A DNA stretch of 8,741 nucleotides, from positions 1 to 8,741 of the forward strand of contig JABXIW010000105.1 of NCBI GenBank assembly GCA_013372875.1, read 5' to 3'. The translations under genes and the position numbers were made by a program. The notes below the pieces were generated by a model. That model had not been told where the DNA came from. It ran no database searches and saw only the letters and a program-made list of their open reading frames with translations. The DNA comes from Gammaproteobacteria bacterium (GTDB taxonomy: Bacteria; Pseudomonadota; Gammaproteobacteria; Enterobacterales; Kangiellaceae). Below, one piece after another: positions 1 to 6,953 of this stretch (position 1 is its first letter; every line of letters begins with the position of its first letter).

Positions 1-136
1 CTTCTTCAACGGCGATTTCGCAAAACGGGTTGATAGTCATCTTGACGTTATTGGTTTCAACATCGCTGTTATCCGGTTTAACACGGACCTTAATGTAGGG
101 ATCAATGACCCTTTTAATTGGCACTAGTATTTTCAC
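1..136 (-). CDS. etfB: Electron transfer flavoprotein beta subunit, N-terminal 45 residues (partial)
   Basis: The gene leaves the window at its left edge, so only the N-terminal 45 residues are visible. They begin [20 protein letters not shown] and reach the EtfB hallmark [14 protein letters not shown] at residues 32-45. EtfB pairs with EtfA to form the soluble FAD- and AMP-binding heterodimer that collects electrons from acyl-CoA dehydrogenases and passes them to ETF:quinone oxidoreductase. The start is a GTG at 136-134, preceded by an AAAAGGAA Shine-Dalgarno about 6 bases upstream on the minus strand (144-151). The gene is divergent from the ETF-QO gene, its direct redox partner. An etfA just beyond the left edge is expected from the usual etfBA order but is not seen. 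Family assignment is secure; the full length is unknown. Confidence 0.93.
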   Translation of the reverse strand, partial: MKILVPIKRVIDPYIKVRVKPDNSDVETNNVKMTINPFCEIAVEE

Positions 137-153
137 GTTAGATTCCTTTTTAC

Positions 154-193
154 AGTGAAGACTATCTGTTGACACTGAAGACGATGTGTTGAC
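154..193. repeat. 20-bp imperfect tandem repeat, two copies
   Basis: Two adjacent 20-bp units, 154-173 and 174-193, match at 17 of 20 positions, and each ends in GTTGAC. The repeat sits between the predicted etfB transcription start and the etfB GTG, so it would lie in the etfB 5' leader. The 20-bp spacing places the two TTGAC blocks on the same face of the helix, which would suit paired protein binding, but no factor is recognised. It could also be a simple slippage duplication. Confidence 0.6.
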
Positions 194-205
194 GTCTTTA
201 AAATG

Positions 206-234
206 ATGTTAATTTACCTTTACGTTTGCGTCAA
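206..234 (-). promoter_or_regulatory. Predicted etfB promoter
   Basis: Reading the minus strand, a -35 box TTGACG (234-229) is followed by a 17-bp spacer and a -10 box TAACAT (211-206). Transcription would start near 199 and give a leader of about 60 bases before the GTG. The -35 hexamer is one half of the inverted repeat at 219-234. The assignment rests on hexamer matches and spacing only: 5 of 6 for the -35 and 4 of 6 for the -10. Confidence 0.45.
219..234. promoter_or_regulatory. Inverted-repeat operator shared by divergent etf promoters (LiuR/MerR-like)
   Basis: The sequence is TTTACG-TTTG-CGTCAA. Its halves are inverted and differ at one base (TTTACG versus TTGACG). The same arrangement, TTGACG-N4-CGTAAA, occurs at 2048-2063 ahead of the transporter operon. 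Each half coincides with the predicted -35 box of one divergent promoter, so one bound dimer could control etfB and the ETF-QO gene together. From memory, the motif resembles sites of LiuR, a MerR-family regulator of branched-chain amino acid and acyl-CoA catabolism in proteobacteria. No regulator gene is in the window, so the factor's identity is inferred. Confidence 0.6.
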
Positions 235-247
235 CTTTAAATATATT
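219..247 (+). promoter_or_regulatory. Predicted promoter of the ETF-QO gene
   Basis: A -35 box TTTACG (219-224) is followed by a 17-bp spacer and a -10 box TATATT (242-247, 5 of 6 to consensus). Transcription would start near 254, leaving a leader of about 40 bases before the ATG at 295. The inverted repeat covers the -35 box and part of the spacer, the usual position for MerR-family sites. The spacer here is an ordinary 17 bp, not the 19-20 bp typical of MerR-activated promoters, which favours repression if the call is right. Confidence 0.45.
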
Positions 248-294
248 GTTGATTAACAAGTTGGCAACATGCAAAAGAAGAAGGGAATACAACC

Positions 295-1932
295 ATGGAA
301 AGAGACTGCATGGAGTTTGATGTTCTGATTGTGGGTGCGGGCCCGGCGGGCTTGTCTGCTGCCTGTCGCGTCAAACAGTTGGCAATGGAAAAAGACCAAG
401 AAATTTCAGTTTGTGTTGTAGAGAAAGGTTCGGAAGTGGGGGCGCACATTCTCTCTGGCGCGGTGTTTGAAACGCGCAGTTTGGATGAGTTGTTTCCGGA
501 TTGGAAAGAAAAGGACGCGCCGCTCAATACCAAAGTCAATCAAGATAAAACCTACTATTTAAGTAACGAACTTAATGGTCATGAACTGCCAACGTGGGCA
601 GTGCCGAATACGCTGCATAACGATGGTAATTACATCATCAGTTTAGGTAGTTTGTGCCGTTGGATGGCAACCCAAGCAGAAAACCTAGGCGTAGAAATCT
701 ACCCTGGCTTTAGTGCTAACCGAGCCATTATTGATGAACAAAACCGTGTTTGTGGCGTGATCACAGGAGATATGGGGCTCGACAAAAACGGCGAGCAAAA
801 AGCCAATTTCGAGCCGGGTATCGAACTTCGCGCTAAGTTTACTCTGTTTGCTGAAGGGGCTCGTGGCCATATTGGTAAGCAATTGATTAACAAATTTAAT
901 CTCGCTGAAGATAAAACGCCACAGCACTATGCGATTGGCTTTAAAGAGCTGTGGGAAATACCTGCAGAGCAACATCTGCAAGGATTGGTTGTTCATGGAT
1001 TAGGTTGGCCGTTGGCAAACGAAGCGAGTGGTGGCAGTTATCTTTATCATCTTGAGGGCAACCAAGTCGCAGTTGGTCTGATTGTTGACCTTAATTACGA
1101 AAATCCCCACCTGAGTCCGTTTGACGAATTTCAGCGTTTTAAACATCACCCGATGATTGAGCAGTATCTTCAAAACGGTAAGCGCATCAGCTATGGGGCT
1201 AGGGCGATTGCCAAAGGCGGCTTTCATTCCCTTCCGACCCAACAATTTGCGGGTGGACTATTGATTGGCTGTGATGCTGGCACGCTCAATAGCGCGAAAA
1301 TCAAAGGCACGCATACCGCGATGAAGTCGGGGATACTCGCCGCTGAAGCCGTTTTTGAAGCGGTTTCAAATCAATCGGTTATTGCCGACTACCAAAGCCA
1401 TTTCAAACAGTCCTGGCTATATGAAGAGCTTTATCAAGCACGCAATTTCTCTAGCGGAATACACCGTTTTGGCTCTTGGTTAGGTGGTGGTTTAGCGATG
1501 TTGGAACACAACGTGTTAAAAGGCAAAGCAAAGTGGAATGTACGTTGTGAACATCCCGATCATCAGTCTTTGATTCTGGCGGAAAGCAGCAATGAGATCC
1601 TCTATCCGAAGCCTGATGGCGTGTTGAGTTTCGACCGTCTTTCTTCCGTCTATTTATCCAATATTTTCCATGAAGAAGACCAACCGTGTCATTTGCAGCT
1701 TGCCAGCCAGCGCATTCCTATCGAACAGAACTTGGCGCTCTATGCCGAGCCCGCTCAACGCTACTGCCCTGCTGGGGTGTATGAAATTGTAGAAGGTGCA
1801 GAGCAAGCCGAATTACAGATTAATGCGGCGAACTGTATTCACTGTAAAACCTGCGATATCAAAGACCCAAGTCAAAACATCACCTGGATGCCTCCTGAAG
1901 GTGGTGGTGGTCCCAACTACCCAAATATGTAG
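295..1932 (+). CDS. Electron transfer flavoprotein:ubiquinone oxidoreductase (ETF-QO / ETF dehydrogenase)
   Basis: This 545-residue protein oxidises reduced ETF and delivers the electrons to ubiquinone at the cytoplasmic membrane, linking acyl-CoA dehydrogenases to respiration. The N-terminal FAD-binding Rossmann motif is VGAGPAG at residues 13-19, followed by VVEKGSEVGAHILSGAVFE, characteristic of this family. Near the C-terminus four cysteines, C491, C514, C517 and C520 (YCPAGVYE and NCIHCKTCDIKDPSQNI), are placed to ligate the single 4Fe-4S cluster. The protein ends with the conserved PPEGGGGPNY. Length and all cofactor motifs are complete, so the enzyme should be functional. It is a monotopic membrane protein with no cleavable signal. 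The ATG at 295 is chosen because AAGGGA (281-286) lies 8 bases upstream; the in-frame ATG at 310 has a poorer site. It is divergent from etfB, its electron donor, with which it shares a putative operator. The gene is called etfD or etfQO in different genomes. Confidence 0.97.
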   Translation: MERDCMEFDVLIVGAGPAGLSAACRVKQLAMEKDQEISVCVVEKGSEVGAHILSGAVFETRSLDELFPDWKEKDAPLNTKVNQDKTYYLSNELNGHELPTWAVPNTLHNDGNYIISLGSLCRWMATQAENLGVEIYPGFSANRAIIDEQNRVCGVITGDMGLDKNGEQKANFEPGIELRAKFTLFAEGARGHIGKQLINKFNLAEDKTPQHYAIGFKELWEIPAEQHLQGLVVHGLGWPLANEASGGSYLYHLEGNQVAVGLIVDLNYENPHLSPFDEFQRFKHHPMIEQYLQNGKRISYGARAIAKGGFHSLPTQQFAGGLLIGCDAGTLNSAKIKGTHTAMKSGILAAEAVFEAVSNQSVIADYQSHFKQSWLYEELYQARNFSSGIHRFGSWLGGGLAMLEHNVLKGKAKWNVRCEHPDHQSLILAESSNEILYPKPDGVLSFDRLSSVYLSNIFHEEDQPCHLQLASQRIPIEQNLALYAEPAQRYCPAGVYEIVEGAEQAELQINAANCIHCKTCDIKDPSQNITWMPPEGGGGPNYPNM

Positions 1933-1982
1933 TGGTCTGAGAATAATTTTTATTAACAAATTATTTACTTAAAGTTTGCGTC

Positions 1983-2006
1983 AGTTCAAATCTTTATCGG
2001 TGAACT
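1983..2006. repeat. Inverted repeat AGTTCA-N12-TGAACT
   Basis: Perfect 6-bp arms at 1983-1988 and 2001-2006 are separated by 12 bp, upstream of the predicted promoter of the transporter operon. The size and symmetry would suit a dimeric DNA-binding protein, but 6-bp arms can arise by chance and no family is recognised. It does not match the longer TTCAAAC-type palindrome recalled for the fatty-acid regulator PsrA. Confidence 0.3.
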
Positions 2007-2009
2007 CGA

Positions 2010-2038
2010 TTGCAACTTAATCTTCAAGGCACTATTCT
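2010..2038 (+). promoter_or_regulatory. Possible promoter of the transporter/acyl-CoA synthetase operon
   Basis: TTGCAA (2010-2015) and TATTCT (2033-2038) are 17 bp apart and each matches consensus at 4 of 6 positions. This would place the start near 2045, so the inverted repeat at 2048-2063 would sit at the beginning of the transcript region, a position suited to repression. The promoter call is weak; no better sigma-70 pair was found between 1933 and 2160. Confidence 0.28.
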
Positions 2039-2047
2039 GATTTTAAA

Positions 2048-2063
2048 TTGACGTTTACGTAAA
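2048..2063. promoter_or_regulatory. Inverted-repeat operator upstream of the transporter operon (LiuR/MerR-like)
   Basis: The sequence is TTGACG-TTTA-CGTAAA, and it contains the perfect 12-bp palindrome GTTTACGTAAAC (2053-2064). Read in reverse complement, the site at 219-234 has the same layout: TTGACG-N4-CGTAAA, identical in both 6-bp arms. This ties the electron-transfer pair and the transporter operon to one regulator. The LiuR-type assignment comes from recalled motif similarity, not from a regulator gene in view. Confidence 0.62.
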
Positions 2064-2105
2064 CTGAATGAAAAGTTGATGCATAGGTGTAGAAGCGGTT
2101 ACCAG

Positions 2106-2125
2106 TATCAAAGTGAAGTTTGATA
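2106..2125. repeat. 7-bp-arm inverted repeat in the operon leader
   Basis: TATCAAA (2106-2112) and TTTGATA (2119-2125) are perfect inverted arms separated by 6 bases. In RNA this would be a short A/U-rich hairpin with a 6-base loop, about 50 bases before the first start codon. No U-tract follows, so it is not a terminator. It may be a second protein site, a weak RNA hairpin or chance. Confidence 0.35.
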
Positions 2126-2174
2126 TCGAAATAGTGCTCAAGGAAACGCACTCAAAATGAAAGGGAGATCAACT

Positions 2175-2975
2175 ATGGTATCGGAAACACCTCTTTTGCA
2201 GGTAAACGATATTTCATTGGCCTTTGGTGGGGTGAAAGCGTTAACCGACGTGAGCTTCCATGTGAACGAGAAGGAAATTTTCTCAATCATCGGTCCCAAT
2301 GGTGCTGGTAAAACCTCGATGCTCAACTGCATCTCTGGCCGATACACTCCGAACAAAGGGTCGGTCATCTTTGCTGGAAACGACGTAACCAAACGTACAC
2401 CGAGTCAACGCGCTGAGTTAGGTCTGGGCAGAACCTTCCAAAACTTAGCCCTCTTTTCACACATGTCTGTGCTCGACAACATCATGGTTGGCCGACACCA
2501 CCTGTTGAAAAATAACTTCGTGACAGGCCCGCTTTACTGGTTCTCTAACGCGCAAAAAGAAGAGATGGCACACCGCAAATACGTGGAAGACGTCATCGAT
2601 TTTCTTGAAATCCAACACATCCGCAAAGCCACCGCTGGCACGCTTTCTTACGGTTTACGTAAACGTGTCGAGCTTGCGCGCGCAATAGCGTTAAGACCAA
2701 AACTTCTTTTACTCGATGAGCCGATGGCCGGTATGAACCTTGAAGAAAAGGAAGACATGGCACGTTACATCATGGATCTGAACGAAGAACTCGACATCAC
2801 CATCATCATGATCGAACACGATATGGGCGTGGTGATGGATATCTCTAACCGCGTGTTGGTTTTGGATTTTGGTAAACACATTGCAATGGGCGAACCGGAA
2901 GAAGTGATGGCGAACCCACACGTGAAACAGGCTTATTTGGGTGAAGAACTACCGACATTAGAGGAGAGTGCATAA
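2175..2975 (+). CDS. LIV/HAAT-family ABC transporter ATP-binding protein, LivG-like
   Basis: This 266-residue cytoplasmic ATPase is one of the two nucleotide-binding subunits of a branched-chain-amino-acid-type importer. Visible motifs are Walker A GPNGAGKTS (residues 40-48), Q-loop Q89 in GRTFQNLALF, signature LSYG (157-160, the YG form usual in LivG), Walker B LLLLDEP with catalytic E182, and H-loop H215 in IEHDM. The start at 2175 is preferred because AGGGAG (2162-2167) lies 7 bases upstream. An in-frame ATG at 2157 would add six residues overlapping that ribosome site. The stop overlaps the next start by one base (TAATG), so translation of the synthetase is probably coupled. This is the first gene of the operon; the second ATPase comes last. 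LivG-like rather than LivF-like is judged from the FQNLALF region and the MAGMN segment after Walker B. The substrate cannot be inferred from this subunit. Confidence 0.93.
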   Translation: MVSETPLLQVNDISLAFGGVKALTDVSFHVNEKEIFSIIGPNGAGKTSMLNCISGRYTPNKGSVIFAGNDVTKRTPSQRAELGLGRTFQNLALFSHMSVLDNIMVGRHHLLKNNFVTGPLYWFSNAQKEEMAHRKYVEDVIDFLEIQHIRKATAGTLSYGLRKRVELARAIALRPKLLLLDEPMAGMNLEEKEDMARYIMDLNEELDITIIMIEHDMGVVMDISNRVLVLDFGKHIAMGEPEEVMANPHVKQAYLGEELPTLEESA

Positions 2976-4927
2976 TGGCACAGCAACATAATGATTGGGC
3001 AGATATAACCAGCTTAGATACCTTTCCAAAAGTGTTGCAGCACAATGCCAAGCACTGGCCAGAGCAAGTGGCAATGCGTGAGAAAGAGTTCGGTATTTGG
3101 CGAGAGTTTACTTGGCAGGATTACGAAAACCGAGTCAAGTGGATGGCATTATCGCTACAAGATTTAGGCATCGGCGAGCAAGATGTGATTGGCCTGTTGG
3201 GGGATAACCGACCTGAATGGGTGTGGGGTGAACTGGCTGCGCACGCGATCAAAGGCTATTCACTGGGTATCTATCAAGACTCCATGCATGAGGAAGTGGC
3301 GTACTTAATCAATTACGCCAAAGCCAAAGTTGTGATTGCCGAAGATGAAGAGCAATGCGACAAACTGCTTGAGCTTGGGGATGAAATTCCAAGTGTGGAA
3401 TACATTATTTACTGCGACCCACGCGGGATGCGCAAATACGATGATCCGCGACTGATTGATGTTGAGCAGGTCTACAAAAAAGGTCAGCTGATCGATAAAG
3501 CTAACCCAGATAAGTATCTCAATATGGTTGCCGCAACCAAAGGCAGTGATCTCTCGATTCTTTGTACCACTTCGGGTACGACGTCCAAACCGAAATTGGC
3601 GCAACTTCACAGCGGCACGTTCTTAGATCACTGTGCGGCTTACTTGCGTGCGGACCCACGATCTCCGGGTGACAACTACGTTTCTGTACTGCCTCTGCCT
3701 TGGATCATGGAGCAGGTGTATGTGGTTGGTCAGGCGTTGATTTCACGTCAAATCGTCAACTTCGTGGAAGAACAAGAAACCATGATGTCGGACTTACGCG
3801 AGATTGGCCCGAACTTTGTGCTGCTTGCACCGCGCGTGTGGGAAAACATTGTGGCGGACGTCTCTGCACGCATGATGGATTCCACACCGTTCAAGCAGAA
3901 GATGTACAAACTCGGTATGAGCTTAGCGAACAAAGCGCTGGATCAAGGCAAACGATCTAAGCTGGCGGAATGGATTCTTCTGCGCGCTCTACGCGACCGT
4001 TTAGGTTTCTCGAATCTGTCTTCTGCGGCTACCGGTGGTGCGGCAATGGGGCCAGATACTTTCCGTTACCTGCAAGCGATCGGTGTGCCACTCAAACAGC
4101 TTTATGGTCAGACCGAAATGTGTGGTGCGTACACCGTACACCAAGCTGATGACGTGGATTACGATTCAGTCGGTGTCGCGTTTGACAATGCGGACGTGAA
4201 AGTCATCAACCCAGACAGCAACGGGGTGGGTGAGATCATCGCGAAAAGTACGGGCATGTTTACCGGCTATCTCAATAACCAAGCCGCTTACGACGAAGAT
4301 GTGCAAGACGGCTGGATGCACACAGGCGATGCGGGCTACTTTAAAGATTCTGGTCACTTAGTCGTTATCGACCGTTTGAAAGACATGTCGGCAACCAGCC
4401 ACGGCGACCGCTATTCACCTCAGTTCATTGAAAACAAACTCAAGTTCTCGCCATTTATCGCAGAAGCGGTGGTGGTGGGCAAAGGCCGACCTTGGCTCTC
4501 TGCAATTATCTGTATTCGCTACGCGATTGTCGCGAAGTGGGCGGAGCAAAAGGGCATTGCATTTACCAACTACACCAACCTCTCTTCCCAGCCAGAAGTG
4601 TACAAAGCGATTCGTGAAGAAGTGCTGAAAGTGAATGAATCGCTGCCAGACGCACAGAAAATCAGCAAATTCATTCTGCTTTATAAAGAGCTGGACGCGG
4701 ATGACGGCGAGCTAACTCGTACACGTAAAGTGCGTCGTGGTGTGGTTGCCGAGAAATACGGTGACATCATCGAAACCATTTACAGCGCCGCGCCGACTGT
4801 GGACGTCGACACGGTGATCACTTATCAGGATGGAACCAAGACACGCATTCAAACGTCGCTGGTGATAGAAACGCTTATTCAACATGAGCTGACACTGGTG
4901 GATAGCGAACAACGGAGGATCGCATAG
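2975..4927 (+). CDS. AMP-forming acyl-CoA synthetase (long-chain fatty acid-CoA ligase-like, COG1022 type)
   Basis: This 650-residue member of the ANL adenylate-forming superfamily uses ATP to activate a carboxylic acid as acyl-AMP and then forms the CoA thioester. The phosphate-binding loop is TSGTTSKPK (residues 199-207). The A5 motif is YGQTE (377-381), TGD is at 450-452 with the ATP-ribose aspartate D452, the hinge region is DRLKD (466-470), and the A10 motif is LTRTRKVRR with the adenylation lysine at K585. The loop differs from the usual TSGTTGxPKG. KLA after PK is, as I recall, normal for the subgroup found beside LIV transporters; the G-to-S change at residue 204 may be specific to this lineage. 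About 60 residues follow A10. AGGAG (2962-2966) lies 8 bases before the ATG. It overlaps both neighbours by one base and sits between an ATPase and a permease gene, so it is an integral member of the transporter operon. Chain length and substrate are unknown. Confidence 0.92.
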   Translation: MAQQHNDWADITSLDTFPKVLQHNAKHWPEQVAMREKEFGIWREFTWQDYENRVKWMALSLQDLGIGEQDVIGLLGDNRPEWVWGELAAHAIKGYSLGIYQDSMHEEVAYLINYAKAKVVIAEDEEQCDKLLELGDEIPSVEYIIYCDPRGMRKYDDPRLIDVEQVYKKGQLIDKANPDKYLNMVAATKGSDLSILCTTSGTTSKPKLAQLHSGTFLDHCAAYLRADPRSPGDNYVSVLPLPWIMEQVYVVGQALISRQIVNFVEEQETMMSDLREIGPNFVLLAPRVWENIVADVSARMMDSTPFKQKMYKLGMSLANKALDQGKRSKLAEWILLRALRDRLGFSNLSSAATGGAAMGPDTFRYLQAIGVPLKQLYGQTEMCGAYTVHQADDVDYDSVGVAFDNADVKVINPDSNGVGEIIAKSTGMFTGYLNNQAAYDEDVQDGWMHTGDAGYFKDSGHLVVIDRLKDMSATSHGDRYSPQFIENKLKFSPFIAEAVVVGKGRPWLSAIICIRYAIVAKWAEQKGIAFTNYTNLSSQPEVYKAIREEVLKVNESLPDAQKISKFILLYKELDADDGELTRTRKVRRGVVAEKYGDIIETIYSAAPTVDVDTVITYQDGTKTRIQTSLVIETLIQHELTLVDSEQRRIA

Positions 4928-5820
4928 TGAATACGGATTTATTACTGCAACTCGTCATTAATGGCGTGATCGTCGGCATGTTGTATGGCGTGGTCGCCAT
5001 GTGCTTTGTACTGATTTACAAATCAACTCAGGTGGTGAACTTTGCTCAGGGGGAGTTTCTACTGATCGGCGCATGGGTGTGTTGGGCTGCATTGGTTCAT
5101 CTGCAACTGCCGTTTTTCGTCGGCTTCTTACTCACTCTCGCCTTTATGATGGTGTTTGGTATCGCCGTGCAAACCATTGTGCTCAGGCCGTTGATTGGTG
5201 AGCCGATCATTTCGGTGATCATGGTGACGATTGGGTTGTCGATGTTCTTCCAAGCCCTGATGAAATGGATGTTTGGTGTATCGGCGGTGTCGTACCCACA
5301 GGTATTCGAAACTAACGTCGTCAATATTGGTGGTTTGAACGTGGAATTTGCTTACATCCTCAGTTTGATCTTCTCGATGATCATCATGGGCGCGTTCTAC
5401 TGGTTCTTCAAATTCAGCAAAATGGGTTTGGCGATGCGAGCGACCGCGTTTAACCAGCAGGTCGCCCAGAGTCTTGGCATTTCTATTAAGAAGGTGTTTG
5501 CGATCAGTTGGGCTATTTCAGCGATGGTATCCGCGACAGCAGGGATTGTTATCGGGATCGTAAATGGCGTATCAGACGCGTTATCTATCATCGGCATCAA
5601 AGTGTTCCCAGCGGTTATTTTAGGTGGCTTGGATTCCGTGGTTGGCGCAATCGTCGGTGGTATCACCATCGGGGTGCTGGAAAACTTAGCTGAGTTCTTT
5701 GATAGCCAATACCTGCAAGTGGGTAACCTTTACAACATCGCACCTTTCTATGTGCTGTTAATCATTCTTGCCTTCAAGCCATACGGCCTGTTTGGTACCA
5801 AAGATATTGAGCGTATTTAA
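4927..5820 (+). CDS. LIV/HAAT-family ABC transporter permease, LivH-like
   Basis: This 297-residue inner-membrane permease has about eight hydrophobic segments and forms the transport channel with the LivM-like protein. The first helix (about 8-31) leads into YKSTQVVNFAQGEFLLIGAW, the LivH signature (LivH proteins have NFAxGE here). The cytoplasmic coupling loop for the ATPases is RATAFNQQVAQSLGI (171-185). The protein ends with LAFKPYGLFG, typical of the family. The start is GTG at 4927, overlapping the synthetase stop by one base (TAGTG), with a strong GGAGGA (4914-4919) 7 bases upstream. Coupled translation with the synthetase is likely. Length matches LivH proteins (about 290-310). No defects are seen. 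Substrate specificity is not readable from the permease. Confidence 0.93.
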   Translation: MNTDLLLQLVINGVIVGMLYGVVAMCFVLIYKSTQVVNFAQGEFLLIGAWVCWAALVHLQLPFFVGFLLTLAFMMVFGIAVQTIVLRPLIGEPIISVIMVTIGLSMFFQALMKWMFGVSAVSYPQVFETNVVNIGGLNVEFAYILSLIFSMIIMGAFYWFFKFSKMGLAMRATAFNQQVAQSLGISIKKVFAISWAISAMVSATAGIVIGIVNGVSDALSIIGIKVFPAVILGGLDSVVGAIVGGITIGVLENLAEFFDSQYLQVGNLYNIAPFYVLLIILAFKPYGLFGTKDIERI

Positions 5821-5831
5821 GGAGAAATAAC

Positions 5832-6899
5832 ATGGCTCAACTTAGCATGCGCCCATGTGGGGATTTTCGAACCACATACAAAAGTGATACGCCGATATTT
5901 GAAACCAAAACCATTAGAAGACTGGCGATAGCGGGTGTTATCGCGATGCTGGCAGCGCCACTGGTTCTGGATATCTACTTCCTCAATCTGTTTATTCAGA
6001 TTTCATATCTGGGTATTGCAGCGCTGGGTCTGAATATTCTGGTTGGCTTTACCGGGCAAATTTCGTTAGGTCACGGTGCGTTCTTTGGCTTTGGCGCCTT
6101 TGCATCGGCATGGCTGAATAACCAATACAACATTCCTGTGGTGCTTGCCATTCCGCTCGCGGGTTACCTGACTATGATTGTCGGGATGATCTTTGGTCTA
6201 CCAGCGGCGCGTATCAAAGGGTTGTACCTTGCTATCGCAACTTTAGCCGCGCAGTTCATTTTGGAAGACTTCTTTGCTCGTGCGGAGTGGTTCAGTGGTG
6301 GTTCATACGGTGCAAGCGCAAACCCTATCAATCTGTTTGGTTTTGAATTTTCGACCGATGAAAGCTTCTTCTATGTTGCACTGTTTGCTCTGATCTTTAT
6401 GTATCTATGGGCATCGAACCTCATCCGTTCGCGTGATGGACGTGCGTTTGTCTCAGTACGAGATCACTACTTATCCGCAGAAATCATGGGCATAAACCTG
6501 ACCAAGTATCGTCTGTTGTCTTTCGGTGTGTGCGCGTTCTACGCAGGCATCGGCGGGGCATTGTACGGACACTACTTGGGATTCGTTTCAGCAGAAGGCT
6601 TTACCATCATGATGTCGATCCAGTTCCTGGCGATGATCATCATCGGTGGTCTTGGGTCAGTAAAAGGCACCTTAATGGGCACGATATTTATCGTATTGCT
6701 GCCAGAAGTTTTAGAGTTTGGCGTAACAGGTTTGGCTGCGTTTAGCGATAACACTTCGTTTATTGATGGGCTGGCTTATTTCAAAGAGATGGCCATCGGT
6801 CTGGTCATCATGCTGTTTCTGATTTTCGAACCTCAAGGGTTGTCACACCGCTGGCAGCAGATTCGAGCATATTGGAAACATTATCCGTTCTCATACTAA
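5832..6899 (+). CDS. LIV/HAAT-family ABC transporter permease, LivM-like
   Basis: This 355-residue inner-membrane permease partners the LivH-like protein. A polar N-terminal tail of about 30 residues precedes the first hydrophobic segment. The LivM hallmark [13 protein letters not shown] is at residues 72-84. The cytoplasmic coupling region begins at [13 protein letters not shown] (209 onward), and the downstream [15 protein letters not shown] and FEPQGL segments are typical of the family. Canonical LivM has RACREDE-like residues at the start of the coupling loop; here it reads RDHYLSAE, a variation within the family. The ATG at 5832 follows the livH stop by 11 bases with AAGGAG spanning that stop (about 5819-5824). 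It is cotranscribed with its neighbours; a 54-base gap follows before the binding protein. Confidence 0.93.
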   Translation: MAQLSMRPCGDFRTTYKSDTPIFETKTIRRLAIAGVIAMLAAPLVLDIYFLNLFIQISYLGIAALGLNILVGFTGQISLGHGAFFGFGAFASAWLNNQYNIPVVLAIPLAGYLTMIVGMIFGLPAARIKGLYLAIATLAAQFILEDFFARAEWFSGGSYGASANPINLFGFEFSTDESFFYVALFALIFMYLWASNLIRSRDGRAFVSVRDHYLSAEIMGINLTKYRLLSFGVCAFYAGIGGALYGHYLGFVSAEGFTIMMSIQFLAMIIIGGLGSVKGTLMGTIFIVLLPEVLEFGVTGLAAFSDNTSFIDGLAYFKEMAIGLVIMLFLIFEPQGLSHRWQQIRAYWKHYPFSY

Positions 6900-6953
6900 T
6901 CGGTACGTCGTGTACTTAAGTGGAATATACCTCAATAACAAGGACAACGAGTT

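Noticed and set aside
237..539. Minus-strand open frame spanning the ETF-QO promoter and gene start
   Set aside because: It lies opposite the well-supported ETF-QO coding sequence and across its promoter, has no recognisable domain, and its composition is that of an antisense shadow.
1942..1965. Inverted repeat AATAATTT...AAATTATT just after the ETF-QO stop as an intrinsic terminator
   Set aside because: The stem is eight A/T pairs only, with no G/C pairs and no clear U-tract after it; too unstable to call a terminator, although a transcript end here remains possible.
2157..2174. ATG at 2157 as the start of the LivG-like protein
   Set aside because: The AGGGAG ribosome site lies inside this extension and is correctly spaced for the ATG at 2175; the upstream AAGGAA (2140-2145) is 11 bases away, and the six added residues are not part of the family.
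3700..3960. Plus-strand open frame inside the acyl-CoA synthetase gene
   Set aside because: It is an out-of-frame shadow of a gene whose own frame has all catalytic motifs; no domain or ribosome site supports it.
6901..6953. GTAC-N5-GTAC repeat in the gap before the binding-protein gene as a promoter or operator
   Set aside because: The arms are only 4 bp and no -35/-10 pair with proper spacing is present; the gap is best read as an ordinary intra-operon spacer.
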